A stretch of DNA of 64,000 nt from Vicingaceae bacterium. Lineage in GTDB: Bacteria; Bacteroidota; Bacteroidia; Flavobacteriales_E; Vicingaceae. Below, piece by piece: positions 55,079-62,398 of this stretch. The DNA is taken from contig JAGYIE010000003.1 in the NCBI GenBank assembly GCA_018402765.1, positions 124,001 to 188,000 on the forward strand, written 5' to 3'. Both the position numbers and the translations under genes were made by a program. The notes under the pieces are model-generated. The model was not told the DNA's origin. It saw only the letters and a list, made by a program, of their open reading frames with translations, and ran no database searches. Each line of letters begins with the position of its first letter. Position 1 is the first letter of the stretch.

Positions 55079-55109
55079 AATCAATTATTAACCATAACAA
55101 CCTTTAAAC

Positions 55110-55532
55110 ATGTTAAAAGAATTTCAGGCCTTTATTAAAAAAGGTAATGTACTGCAGATGGCAGTAGGATTAATTTTGGCACTATATTTTGGTGCAATTA
55201 CTAAGTCTTTTGTTGATGATATTTTAATGCCACCACTTGGCTTGTTAATTGGTGGAGTAGATTTTTCTACACTTAAATTAGTCTTGCAAGAAGGGGTTGC
55301 TGCTGTTACTGAAGGTGACGTAGTAGTAGTAGAGGCAGTTAAAGAAGTGAGTATTAATTACGGAACGTTTATTAATACCATTATCACATTTGTAATTGTT
55401 GCATTTGCAGTATTTATGCTAGTTAAAGCATACAGTAAAATGGAAGAGAAAGAAGATGCTGCTCCCTCAGGACCTTCAAAGGAAGAGGTGTTACTAGCAG
55501 AAATACGTGATGAATTAAGAAAAAGAAATTAA
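55110..55532 (+). CDS. mscL: Large-conductance mechanosensitive channel MscL
   Basis: A 140-residue channel that opens on severe hypo-osmotic shock. It has the N-terminal amphipathic helix (LKEFQAFIKKGNVLQMAVGLIL), pore helix M1, a periplasmic loop longer and richer in Val/Glu than in E. coli, helix M2 (INTIITFVIVAFAVFMLV) and a charged cytoplasmic helix ending in LLAEIRDELRKRN. Convergent with corA; their hairpin overlaps the corA stop. Confidence 0.96.
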   Translation: MLKEFQAFIKKGNVLQMAVGLILALYFGAITKSFVDDILMPPLGLLIGGVDFSTLKLVLQEGVAAVTEGDVVVVEAVKEVSINYGTFINTIITFVIVAFAVFMLVKAYSKMEEKEDAAPSGPSKEEVLLAEIRDELRKRN

Positions 55533-55561
55533 TTTTTAAGCTTATATAACCAACCAAGTTT

Positions 55562-55594
55562 AAAGTGGCTATAGATCACTATAGCCACTTTTTT
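55562..55594. terminator. mscL terminator containing the corA stop codon
   Basis: A perfect 13-bp stem (AAAGTGGCTATAG 55562-55574 with CTATAGCCACTTT 55579-55591), 4-nt loop, and a T run on the plus strand. The corA stop TAG is 55579-55581, so the hairpin's second arm is the 3' end of corA on the other strand. Confidence 0.85.
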
Positions 55595-56682
55595 CGTTTG
55601 AAGAATATTCCCATTAATAAAGTAATCAGAATCATGATGGTCCAGACAATCGGATAGGCATATTGATCGTCTAATTCTGGCATATACTTAAAGTTCATAC
55701 CATATATACCTGCAATAAATGTAAGGGGAATAAATATGGTTGAAATGATGGTTAGTACTTTCATTACTTCATTCATTTTATTGCTGAGTGTATTGATATG
55801 CAAATCTTTTATGCTGCTAAGTAGATCTCTACAAGACTCCAATGATTCTACCAGATGAATGGTATGATCATAAACATCTTGTAAATACGGACGTGTATCT
55901 TTTTTGATAAGTACACTTTCTGAACGGATCAAGCTGCTTAATGATTCTCTTACCGGTAACATCGACCTTCTTAAATAGATGAGGTCTTTCTTTAGTGATT
56001 GCAATTTTGCAAGCGAATCATTGTCAGCGTTGACCATTACGTTTTCTTCTAATGTTTCCAATTCCTCAGAAAAGTGTTCAATAGCAAAATAATAATAATC
56101 AACTATAGTATCTATAAATCTATAAAATAGATAATCAGGACCTTTTTTACGTACTCTTCCTAAATTGGTAGTCAACCGTTCTCTAATAATAGTAAATATA
56201 TCTTGTGGCTTTTCTTGGAAAGATATTACAAAGTTCTTACCCAATACGAAACTAACTTGTTCGTAGTCCAATTCTCCGTCTTGCACCCCATTAAACATTC
56301 TAATGGTGAAAAATATGTGATCGCCATAATCTTCAAATTTAGGTCGATGATTTAGGTTCATTACATCCTCGAGGAGTAGTGTATGTAAATTGAATCGTTG
56401 TCCTACTTCTTCTAGTAGTTTGATATTATGTAATCCATCGATATTGATCCAGTTCATTTTTGACTCATCGAATCCTTCCATAAAGTCGTTAACAGAATGA
56501 CCTTCCTTATAGTCTATATCTTCAGCATTGTAGCTGTAGACCTGACCTTTTACTTCGTCAACTTTTTGCTCACCTGAAAAAATCAATACACCCGGAGCTT
56601 GCCCTACTTTTTTCTTATGATGCTCTTTATTCGATGCACTTCTACTTTTTCTCTTGGTAGATTTTACATTAATTTTCTTCAT
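55579..56682 (-). CDS. corA: CorA-type magnesium/divalent cation transporter
   Basis: A 367-residue CorA pentamer subunit. It has a soluble cytoplasmic beta/alpha N-terminal part, a long stalk helix with acidic residues, two C-terminal membrane helices, and the selectivity motif YGMNF (GMN at residues 328-330). The tail ends in the basic FFKRKKWL, as usual. It starts 88 bp after the mscS-type gene on the same strand and is likely part of the P-loop-mscS-corA set. Confidence 0.94.
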   Translation of the reverse strand: MKKINVKSTKRKSRSASNKEHHKKKVGQAPGVLIFSGEQKVDEVKGQVYSYNAEDIDYKEGHSVNDFMEGFDESKMNWINIDGLHNIKLLEEVGQRFNLHTLLLEDVMNLNHRPKFEDYGDHIFFTIRMFNGVQDGELDYEQVSFVLGKNFVISFQEKPQDIFTIIRERLTTNLGRVRKKGPDYLFYRFIDTIVDYYYFAIEHFSEELETLEENVMVNADNDSLAKLQSLKKDLIYLRRSMLPVRESLSSLIRSESVLIKKDTRPYLQDVYDHTIHLVESLESCRDLLSSIKDLHINTLSNKMNEVMKVLTIISTIFIPLTFIAGIYGMNFKYMPELDDQYAYPIVWTIMILITLLMGIFFKRKKWL

Positions 56683-56770
56683 GTATTGACCTCATTTGTT
56701 AGCGTTAACTATTATCAATAATTTTAGAAAGCTGTAAGAAAAGCATAATTGTGTTTAGGGTTTAATTCGG

Positions 56771-57871
56771 TTAAATTAAATCCTCTTTCTTGATCACTTC
56801 TTGTCTAAGTAATTCTTTTACTACTCGTTCAGTAACATCGCTCATAAAAACAAACTCATTCCTCGTGTCAGACACGTACGCTTTCACCCTCATTTTTAAA
56901 TAACTTCTTTGCTGTTTTACTTCATTTACAAAAAGCACAACAATAGGCTTATTTAGGTAAACATATGGTGATACCTGTGCCGATTCTAATGCAATAGATC
57001 GCGCCTTGGCAGTATTCAGATCTATTGGTAACCAAATTTCTGCAACAACTTGACAATTAGATTCTCCAGAATTAGAGTTAGAAACCGCATTATTCACAGC
57101 TTCTGAGTTTGGAACAGTGACTAATGAATCGTCTTTTGTAACAATTCTAGTTGATCGCAAACCAATTTCTACTACCTCTCCATAATAGTTGCCAATTTCT
57201 ATTTTGTCGCCTACTTGAAAAGGTTTGTCAAAGACAATCATAATTCCGCCAAAAATATTCTTTAAAATATCTTGAGCAGCGAAACCAACTGCAATACTAA
57301 TAGAAGCTGTAACTGCTAATACTGTTTCAAATGGTGGTTGAAACACACCGGCAATTACAGTAGTAGTAACAAGCGCCCAACCTAAAATTTTTATAATTGG
57401 TATCAATCCTTTAATTGTAAATCGATACCTCGAATTTCGCTCTGCTAACGAATCAGTAATCTTTATTAATATGTTGATCAGGAAGTAACCAATTACAATA
57501 AGGACGATTGACCAAAATATATTACTAATCGAAAAAATATCATTTATTTTTGCAATAGGAGACCCTATTTTTGGTTCAATTTCTTCATTTGCAATAGTAT
57601 CACTTGATAGCTCTGCTATTTCTATCAACTTGATCGACTTAACGGTGTCTACCTTTTGGGTTGCCTTTTGTTTTTTCTCTTGAATAGAAGATTGATCAGA
57701 AAGCCCTACTTGATTAGTAATAGTATCACCTGTTATTAATTTTTCCGAAACAGTATTTAATTTACTTTCAAGAATAAAATCATCAGACTTAAAACCATTT
57801 GTTTGGCTTATTCCCACCAAATGAATTCCTACTAGTACAATGGATAATAAAATATGTAATGCAGATTTCAT
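56771..57871 (-). CDS. MscS-family small-conductance mechanosensitive channel
   Basis: A 366-residue MscS-like channel. Residues ~1-23 are a signal peptide or first helix; ~24-115 is a Ser/Thr/Lys-rich periplasmic segment; helices follow around 115-205 and the pore helix carries AVTASISIAVGFAAQDILKN, the MscS signature. The cytoplasmic beta domain starts with GGIMIVFDKPFQVGDKIEIG and includes VTKDDSLVTVPNSEAVNNAV. Length is intermediate between YggB and the larger Kef-type. It starts 2 bp after the 1009-residue P-loop gene, so they are co-transcribed. Confidence 0.93.
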   Translation of the reverse strand: MKSALHILLSIVLVGIHLVGISQTNGFKSDDFILESKLNTVSEKLITGDTITNQVGLSDQSSIQEKKQKATQKVDTVKSIKLIEIAELSSDTIANEEIEPKIGSPIAKINDIFSISNIFWSIVLIVIGYFLINILIKITDSLAERNSRYRFTIKGLIPIIKILGWALVTTTVIAGVFQPPFETVLAVTASISIAVGFAAQDILKNIFGGIMIVFDKPFQVGDKIEIGNYYGEVVEIGLRSTRIVTKDDSLVTVPNSEAVNNAVSNSNSGESNCQVVAEIWLPIDLNTAKARSIALESAQVSPYVYLNKPIVVLFVNEVKQQRSYLKMRVKAYVSDTRNEFVFMSDVTERVVKELLRQEVIKKEDLI

Positions 57872-57873
57872 AA

Positions 57874-60800
57874 TTAGTGGATAATATTTTTGTTTTTTAA
57901 TAAGTTAACAACCTGCCGAAACAGCAGCTGATTAATAGAGAATGTGCCGTTTTCATCCCGATTGATGATACCTCTATCTTCTAATGAGATCAGATCTAGC
58001 CTACTTTGGTCTATGGATTGATTGAAAAGAATAGCATGTTCTTCTAAACTTAGGCATTCATGAATAATTAGCGAATGAAGTGTAAGTATGTTGCCTGTTT
58101 CTATATTCTTTAAAAAGGAAAAGTCAAATCCGGAAAGCCTACCAATATAAATGGTGTTGTTTTTAACTTCTCGTGTAGACCTAAGCCAATATAATAGTGC
58201 GATGCTTATATTACTGTCTGAAAATCGATTTAACTCTTTAAAGAAAGCTATTCGTAAATAATCTTGTTGCTCAGCAGTGGTTAGTCGATTAAATTTGCCT
58301 TGAGAACCAACTAATTCGTTTTGTTCAAAAACAATGTTGTAACCACTTACTCTATGTCGATTGATTATAACCTTATTGATCTGCTCTTCATCTAATTTTT
58401 TAAGTTCAATTATGTTTCTATAATACGATTGAATGCGAATAGATTTAGATAAGTATTGCCAAGCGTATAGTTTGCATGTATTGATCCAATAAATACACTT
58501 TCCTGTTTTTGAAAGTATTTCAAAATAGGTTTTCATGGCTTCAAATCCATTTACCTTTTTTAAGAATAAAAAGTTAACATCCTCAAGAATGATTACTTGG
58601 TCAGAATATGTTGTTATTAATTGTTTAATGAGTTCCGTTTCAGAATAGGCATTCAAATTCAAAAACGTATTGAAGAAATTAAAAAGTTCTTTGTTTGTAG
58701 AAATGTTTTTAGTTAACCGAGTTCGCATTATGCGATTAGCAATATCGTTCTGTTTAATAAAAAAGTTTAGTAAAGTGCTCGAGCCACTTCCTTTCTCACC
58801 TGTGATGATTGTTGCTGAATATTTTCCACTTTTCCAATTATTAAAGTGGGTTGTTAAGTTGTCTAACTCGTTTACTCTGCCAACAAAAAAGCTTTCATCA
58901 ATAATGGGTTCAACTCGATATAAGCGCTGATATACATAAGGCAATTGTTCAATGGCTTTTTCTGTTTCACTCAAGAAGTCTGCTAGTTCAGGACTAATTG
59001 CTACTTCTTTATCATTTAGTCCGAAGCGTTTCATTAATTGCTTATATAATTCGGAACCTTTTCCAAAATACACGTAACCGATAGCTTTCCCTTTTATGAA
59101 AGCCTTCTCAGCATAGCTAATTATTATATCTCTATAATTCTGAGTATGTTTTATTGCTTTTGCTCTTGCTAACTGAATTCTAAGATTTAAAATATTCTCG
59201 TTTTTAGTTAATCGATCTAATTCTTTGTTAAGGCTATCGATTGATATTTTAAGCTCAGAAACAATAAGTTTACTTATTTCAATTAATGTAGAATTTATTT
59301 CCGCTGTCTTTGAAATGCTACGTTCCATGCCTTCTATAGCTAGTTGTTTTACTTCTTCAAATGATTTCCCATCGTTTGAGTAAGTAATGGCTGAATCAAG
59401 GTTATACGTAACGATACTGCTGATATCACTAATGGAAGTTCGTACATTTTCTATTTGTTGAACAAGTTTAGTTTTTAAAGCTTTGTTGTTATTGACAAAA
59501 TGAGGATAGGTTTCTAATTGCACAAGTTCTTTCGGATCAAAATGCTCCAATTCAGTCTTTTTAAATGCCCTATCATATTGAGCTGTTCCCACAATGATTC
59601 TTGGAGATTTAATTTTGTCAACCTCTGTTTTAATTTTAGTTTCTAATCGCTCAATTAAATAGGGTATGTTTTGACCATAAAGCTGCTCTAGGCTTTCAGG
59701 AATAAATTGCTCCGATAGGATAAGATTTAGTTTTGCCTTTTCTCTGATAAGGAAGTCGGAAAATGGAACTTCTTCACTTTCAGAATAAGTAGAAATTGAT
59801 TTTTCAAGTCCAATAAGTTGATCTTGAATTACATTTATTTGATTGATAATAGTATTGTCAATTCGAGTTGAGCAGCTATTACTTAATAGTTCATGTTGTT
59901 GTAAACCATTGTAGACGATATTGTATAATTCTAAGTCTAATTGAAAATCGTCCAACATCGCAAAGAGGGTGTTTTTCCACCCATTGCTTAATTTTAAATA
60001 GTTAGAATGTAGGCTTAGACTGGAACTTTCAATACTAGCTGTTGAAAAGTTATTGTATGGAATTTCCATCGTTCCAACTCTATCAAAAGTAAATCTATAT
60101 TGCTTAATATGAATCTGTAACTTATGCCGAATATCTCTTTCAAGACTTACCAATAGGTCTTCTAATTCATTATAAATTGATTCGAAGTGTTTTGGTTGAA
60201 TTCTATCAGCTACACTAGCTTTTAGCTCCTCTATGGATAATTTATTACTGTTAAAATCTGTAATCTGATGATTGATGAACTGATCAATTTTCCATACTTG
60301 ATCAATAGTTTTTGTCCTCGACGAAAGTAGTTTGGCATATTCATCAATTAAAGAGTAGGGAAACTGAAACTCGAAGTAATTCGCATACAAACTTCTAACA
60401 GGGACTTTATGTGTCCATACTTTTTTAACTTTCTTTTCTTTTCTGAATAGGTCGGCTATTTTTACAGGCCCTTGAGAAAGATTAAAGGCAAGGCTTTTAA
60501 AAGGCTTTTTAAATTTGATTTCGAATGAGTCTGATTCTAGAATCTTAAATCGATCATTATGCTGTTCAACTATTATCTCCTCTGGGATATCCTTTAATAC
60601 TTCATTACAAAATGAAATATATCCTTTAAAATCATCATTAAATCCATTCTCTTTTCTTTCAGGATAGTATGAGCTTAATAGATTGTAAAGATGGTTGTTG
60701 GTGTTGTTTATTTCTTTAATAACACGTAATTCTTCCTTGCGTTTGCTGTCTCCTGTTAGGCGAGAAGAAAAGTTAGAGTAAATGCTTGCCGCATCACTAA

Positions 60801-60903
60801 TGAATTGTCTTTGAGCTGTTACTTCGTCCTTAAAGAAAGAAAATAAGGCAGGGAAGAAATTGGCTTCAATTTGCTCATTTGTATTGGTAAAGTTCTCTTC
60901 CAT
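57874..60903 (-). CDS. Large P-loop protein with degenerate Walker A and C-terminal winged helix
   Basis: A 1009-residue cytoplasmic protein of unknown function. Residues ~1-640 are mostly long alpha-helices with coiled-coil heptads (LNKELDRLTKNENILNLRI). Around 672-715 lies an AAA/STAND-like start, FVGRVNELDNL, then the P-loop GEKGSGSSTLL at 702-712, where the invariant Walker A Lys (GxxxxGKS/T) is Ser (codon TCG). A Walker B-like VIILEDVNFLF follows near 765. Residues ~930-1005 look like a winged helix (LHSLIIHECLSLEEHAIL, DLISLEDRGIINRDENGTF). It is 2 bp upstream of the MscS gene. Nucleotide binding, if any, must be atypical; a sensor or regulator of the channel is an inference. Confidence 0.65.
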   Translation of the reverse strand: MEENFTNTNEQIEANFFPALFSFFKDEVTAQRQFISDAASIYSNFSSRLTGDSKRKEELRVIKEINNTNNHLYNLLSSYYPERKENGFNDDFKGYISFCNEVLKDIPEEIIVEQHNDRFKILESDSFEIKFKKPFKSLAFNLSQGPVKIADLFRKEKKVKKVWTHKVPVRSLYANYFEFQFPYSLIDEYAKLLSSRTKTIDQVWKIDQFINHQITDFNSNKLSIEELKASVADRIQPKHFESIYNELEDLLVSLERDIRHKLQIHIKQYRFTFDRVGTMEIPYNNFSTASIESSSLSLHSNYLKLSNGWKNTLFAMLDDFQLDLELYNIVYNGLQQHELLSNSCSTRIDNTIINQINVIQDQLIGLEKSISTYSESEEVPFSDFLIREKAKLNLILSEQFIPESLEQLYGQNIPYLIERLETKIKTEVDKIKSPRIIVGTAQYDRAFKKTELEHFDPKELVQLETYPHFVNNNKALKTKLVQQIENVRTSISDISSIVTYNLDSAITYSNDGKSFEEVKQLAIEGMERSISKTAEINSTLIEISKLIVSELKISIDSLNKELDRLTKNENILNLRIQLARAKAIKHTQNYRDIIISYAEKAFIKGKAIGYVYFGKGSELYKQLMKRFGLNDKEVAISPELADFLSETEKAIEQLPYVYQRLYRVEPIIDESFFVGRVNELDNLTTHFNNWKSGKYSATIITGEKGSGSSTLLNFFIKQNDIANRIMRTRLTKNISTNKELFNFFNTFLNLNAYSETELIKQLITTYSDQVIILEDVNFLFLKKVNGFEAMKTYFEILSKTGKCIYWINTCKLYAWQYLSKSIRIQSYYRNIIELKKLDEEQINKVIINRHRVSGYNIVFEQNELVGSQGKFNRLTTAEQQDYLRIAFFKELNRFSDSNISIALLYWLRSTREVKNNTIYIGRLSGFDFSFLKNIETGNILTLHSLIIHECLSLEEHAILFNQSIDQSRLDLISLEDRGIINRDENGTFSINQLLFRQVVNLLKNKNIIH

Positions 60904-60973
60904 ATTTGATTGAATTCAATCCGTTAAATTATGAATTTTTTGAGTAGTTAATGTCAGTTTATAATTGATTACA

Positions 60974-61005
60974 ATAAAAAAGGAGGTCTAATGCTAGACC
61001 TCCTT
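60974..61005 (-). terminator. purB terminator
   Basis: A perfect 11-bp stem (AAGGAGGTCTA 60980-60990 with TAGACCTCCTT 60995-61005) and a 4-nt loop, followed on the minus strand by TTTTT. It begins 20 bp past the purB stop. Confidence 0.9.
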
Positions 61006-61025
61006 CAATAAACGTAATTGTTTTT

Positions 61026-62369
61026 TTAGAGCCCGGTGTAATTATATGGACTAATATTTTTTAATTCTGTTTTTATTGAGTCCGAAACGGCTAACGTTTC
61101 AATAAAGGAATGGATCGATTGTTCCGTTATTTTATTATTGGTTCTAGTCAGTTCCTTAAGGGCTTCATATGGTTTAGGGAATCCTTCACGTCTTAGTACA
61201 GTTTGTATTGCTTCTGCCACAACTACCCAATTATTTTCCAAGTCAGCTTTTATCTTTTCTTCATTGATAATTAGTTTCCCTAATCCTTTTTGAAGTGACT
61301 TTAGAGCGATTAATTGGTGACCAAATGGAACGCCAACATTTCTCAACACAGTAGAGTCAGTTAAATCTCTCTGAAGTCTGCTGATTGGTAGTTTTGCCGA
61401 TAGGTGCTCAAAAATTGCGTTTGCTATTCCTAAATTGCCTTCTGAGTTCTCAAAATCAATTGGATTTACTTTATGCGGCATAGCTGATGAACCAATTTCA
61501 CCTTCTTTAATAACTTGCTTAAAGTAATCCATAGAAATGTAGGTCCAAATGTCTCTGTCTAAATCTATTAAAATATTATTTATCCGCTTATTTGCATCAA
61601 ATAAAGCAGCTAAATTATCATAGTGCTCAATTTGTGTAGTGGTTTGTGATCTGTTTAATGTTAATGAGTTTAACACAAAATTATTGGCAAAATTTGTCCA
61701 ATTTATTCCAGGATAGGCAACATGATGCGCATTTAAGTTGCCTGTGGCTCCACCAAATTTCGCCGAATATGGAATGGTTTTTAATTGTGATAACTGAATG
61801 GTTAAGCGTTCAACAAATACGTTTATTTCTTTTCCCATTCTCGTTGGAGATGCAGGCTGTCCATGTGTTCTTGCTAATAGAGGTATGTTTTTCCACTCAT
61901 TTGCTAGTACTGTAAGTTGAGCTATAGTAGCTTCTAGTTCAGGTAAAAGTACCTCTTCCATTGCATTTTTAATCGACAATGGAATAGCGGTATTGTTAAT
62001 ATCCTGAGAGGTTAACCCAAAATGGATAAACTCGCTACTTTCTCCTAAGCCAAAACCATCGATTTTTTCTTTTATGAAATATTCAACTGCCTTAACATCA
62101 TGATTGGTAATTCTTTCTATATCCTTTACACGCATGGCATCCTCATTTTTGAAAGTAAGGTATAAATTACGCAAATCAGGAAATATGGAGGGGTTTACAT
62201 TCTTAAGTTGTGGGAGCGGTAATTCACAAAGGGCAATAAAATATTCTACTTCTACTTTAATTCTATATCGAATTAGTGCCGCCTCAGAAAAAAATGGTTC
62301 AAGTGATTCAGTATGTCTTCTATACCTTCCATCTATGGGAGATATAGCATTGAGATTGTTAAAATCCAT
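61026..62369 (-). CDS. purB: Adenylosuccinate lyase
   Basis: PurB releases fumarate from SAICAR and from adenylosuccinate, two steps of purine synthesis. The 447-residue protein has the aspartase/fumarase-superfamily core: SPIDGRYRRHTESLEPFFSE at the N-terminus, FGLTSQDINNTAIP, the substrate-binding RTHGQPASPTRMGKE, and the signature GEIGSSAMPHKVNPIDFENSEG (first part) near residue 292. It follows the oligoendopeptidase gene after a 29-bp gap on the same strand and ends in a strong terminator. Confidence 0.96.
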   Translation of the reverse strand: MDFNNLNAISPIDGRYRRHTESLEPFFSEAALIRYRIKVEVEYFIALCELPLPQLKNVNPSIFPDLRNLYLTFKNEDAMRVKDIERITNHDVKAVEYFIKEKIDGFGLGESSEFIHFGLTSQDINNTAIPLSIKNAMEEVLLPELEATIAQLTVLANEWKNIPLLARTHGQPASPTRMGKEINVFVERLTIQLSQLKTIPYSAKFGGATGNLNAHHVAYPGINWTNFANNFVLNSLTLNRSQTTTQIEHYDNLAALFDANKRINNILIDLDRDIWTYISMDYFKQVIKEGEIGSSAMPHKVNPIDFENSEGNLGIANAIFEHLSAKLPISRLQRDLTDSTVLRNVGVPFGHQLIALKSLQKGLGKLIINEEKIKADLENNWVVVAEAIQTVLRREGFPKPYEALKELTRTNNKITEQSIHSFIETLAVSDSIKTELKNISPYNYTGL

Positions 62370-62398
62370 TGGTAATAAATATGGTAGTCGTTTGTTAA

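Larger units (their letters stand above)
54797..55109. other. Intergenic region between the hypothetical gene and mscL
   Basis: 313 bp without a coding frame I can support. It contains TTATCAACA at 54874-54882, one base from a DnaA box but isolated, so not evidence of an origin, an 8-bp inverted repeat (separate entry), and the mscL -7 box. AT content is high. Confidence 0.6.

Noticed and set aside
55579-60903. An antiphage defence system built on the P-loop protein and MscS
   Set aside because: The architecture is suggestive, but the neighbours are housekeeping genes, there is no nuclease or other effector, and MscS/CorA/MscL fit osmotic and ion homeostasis better.
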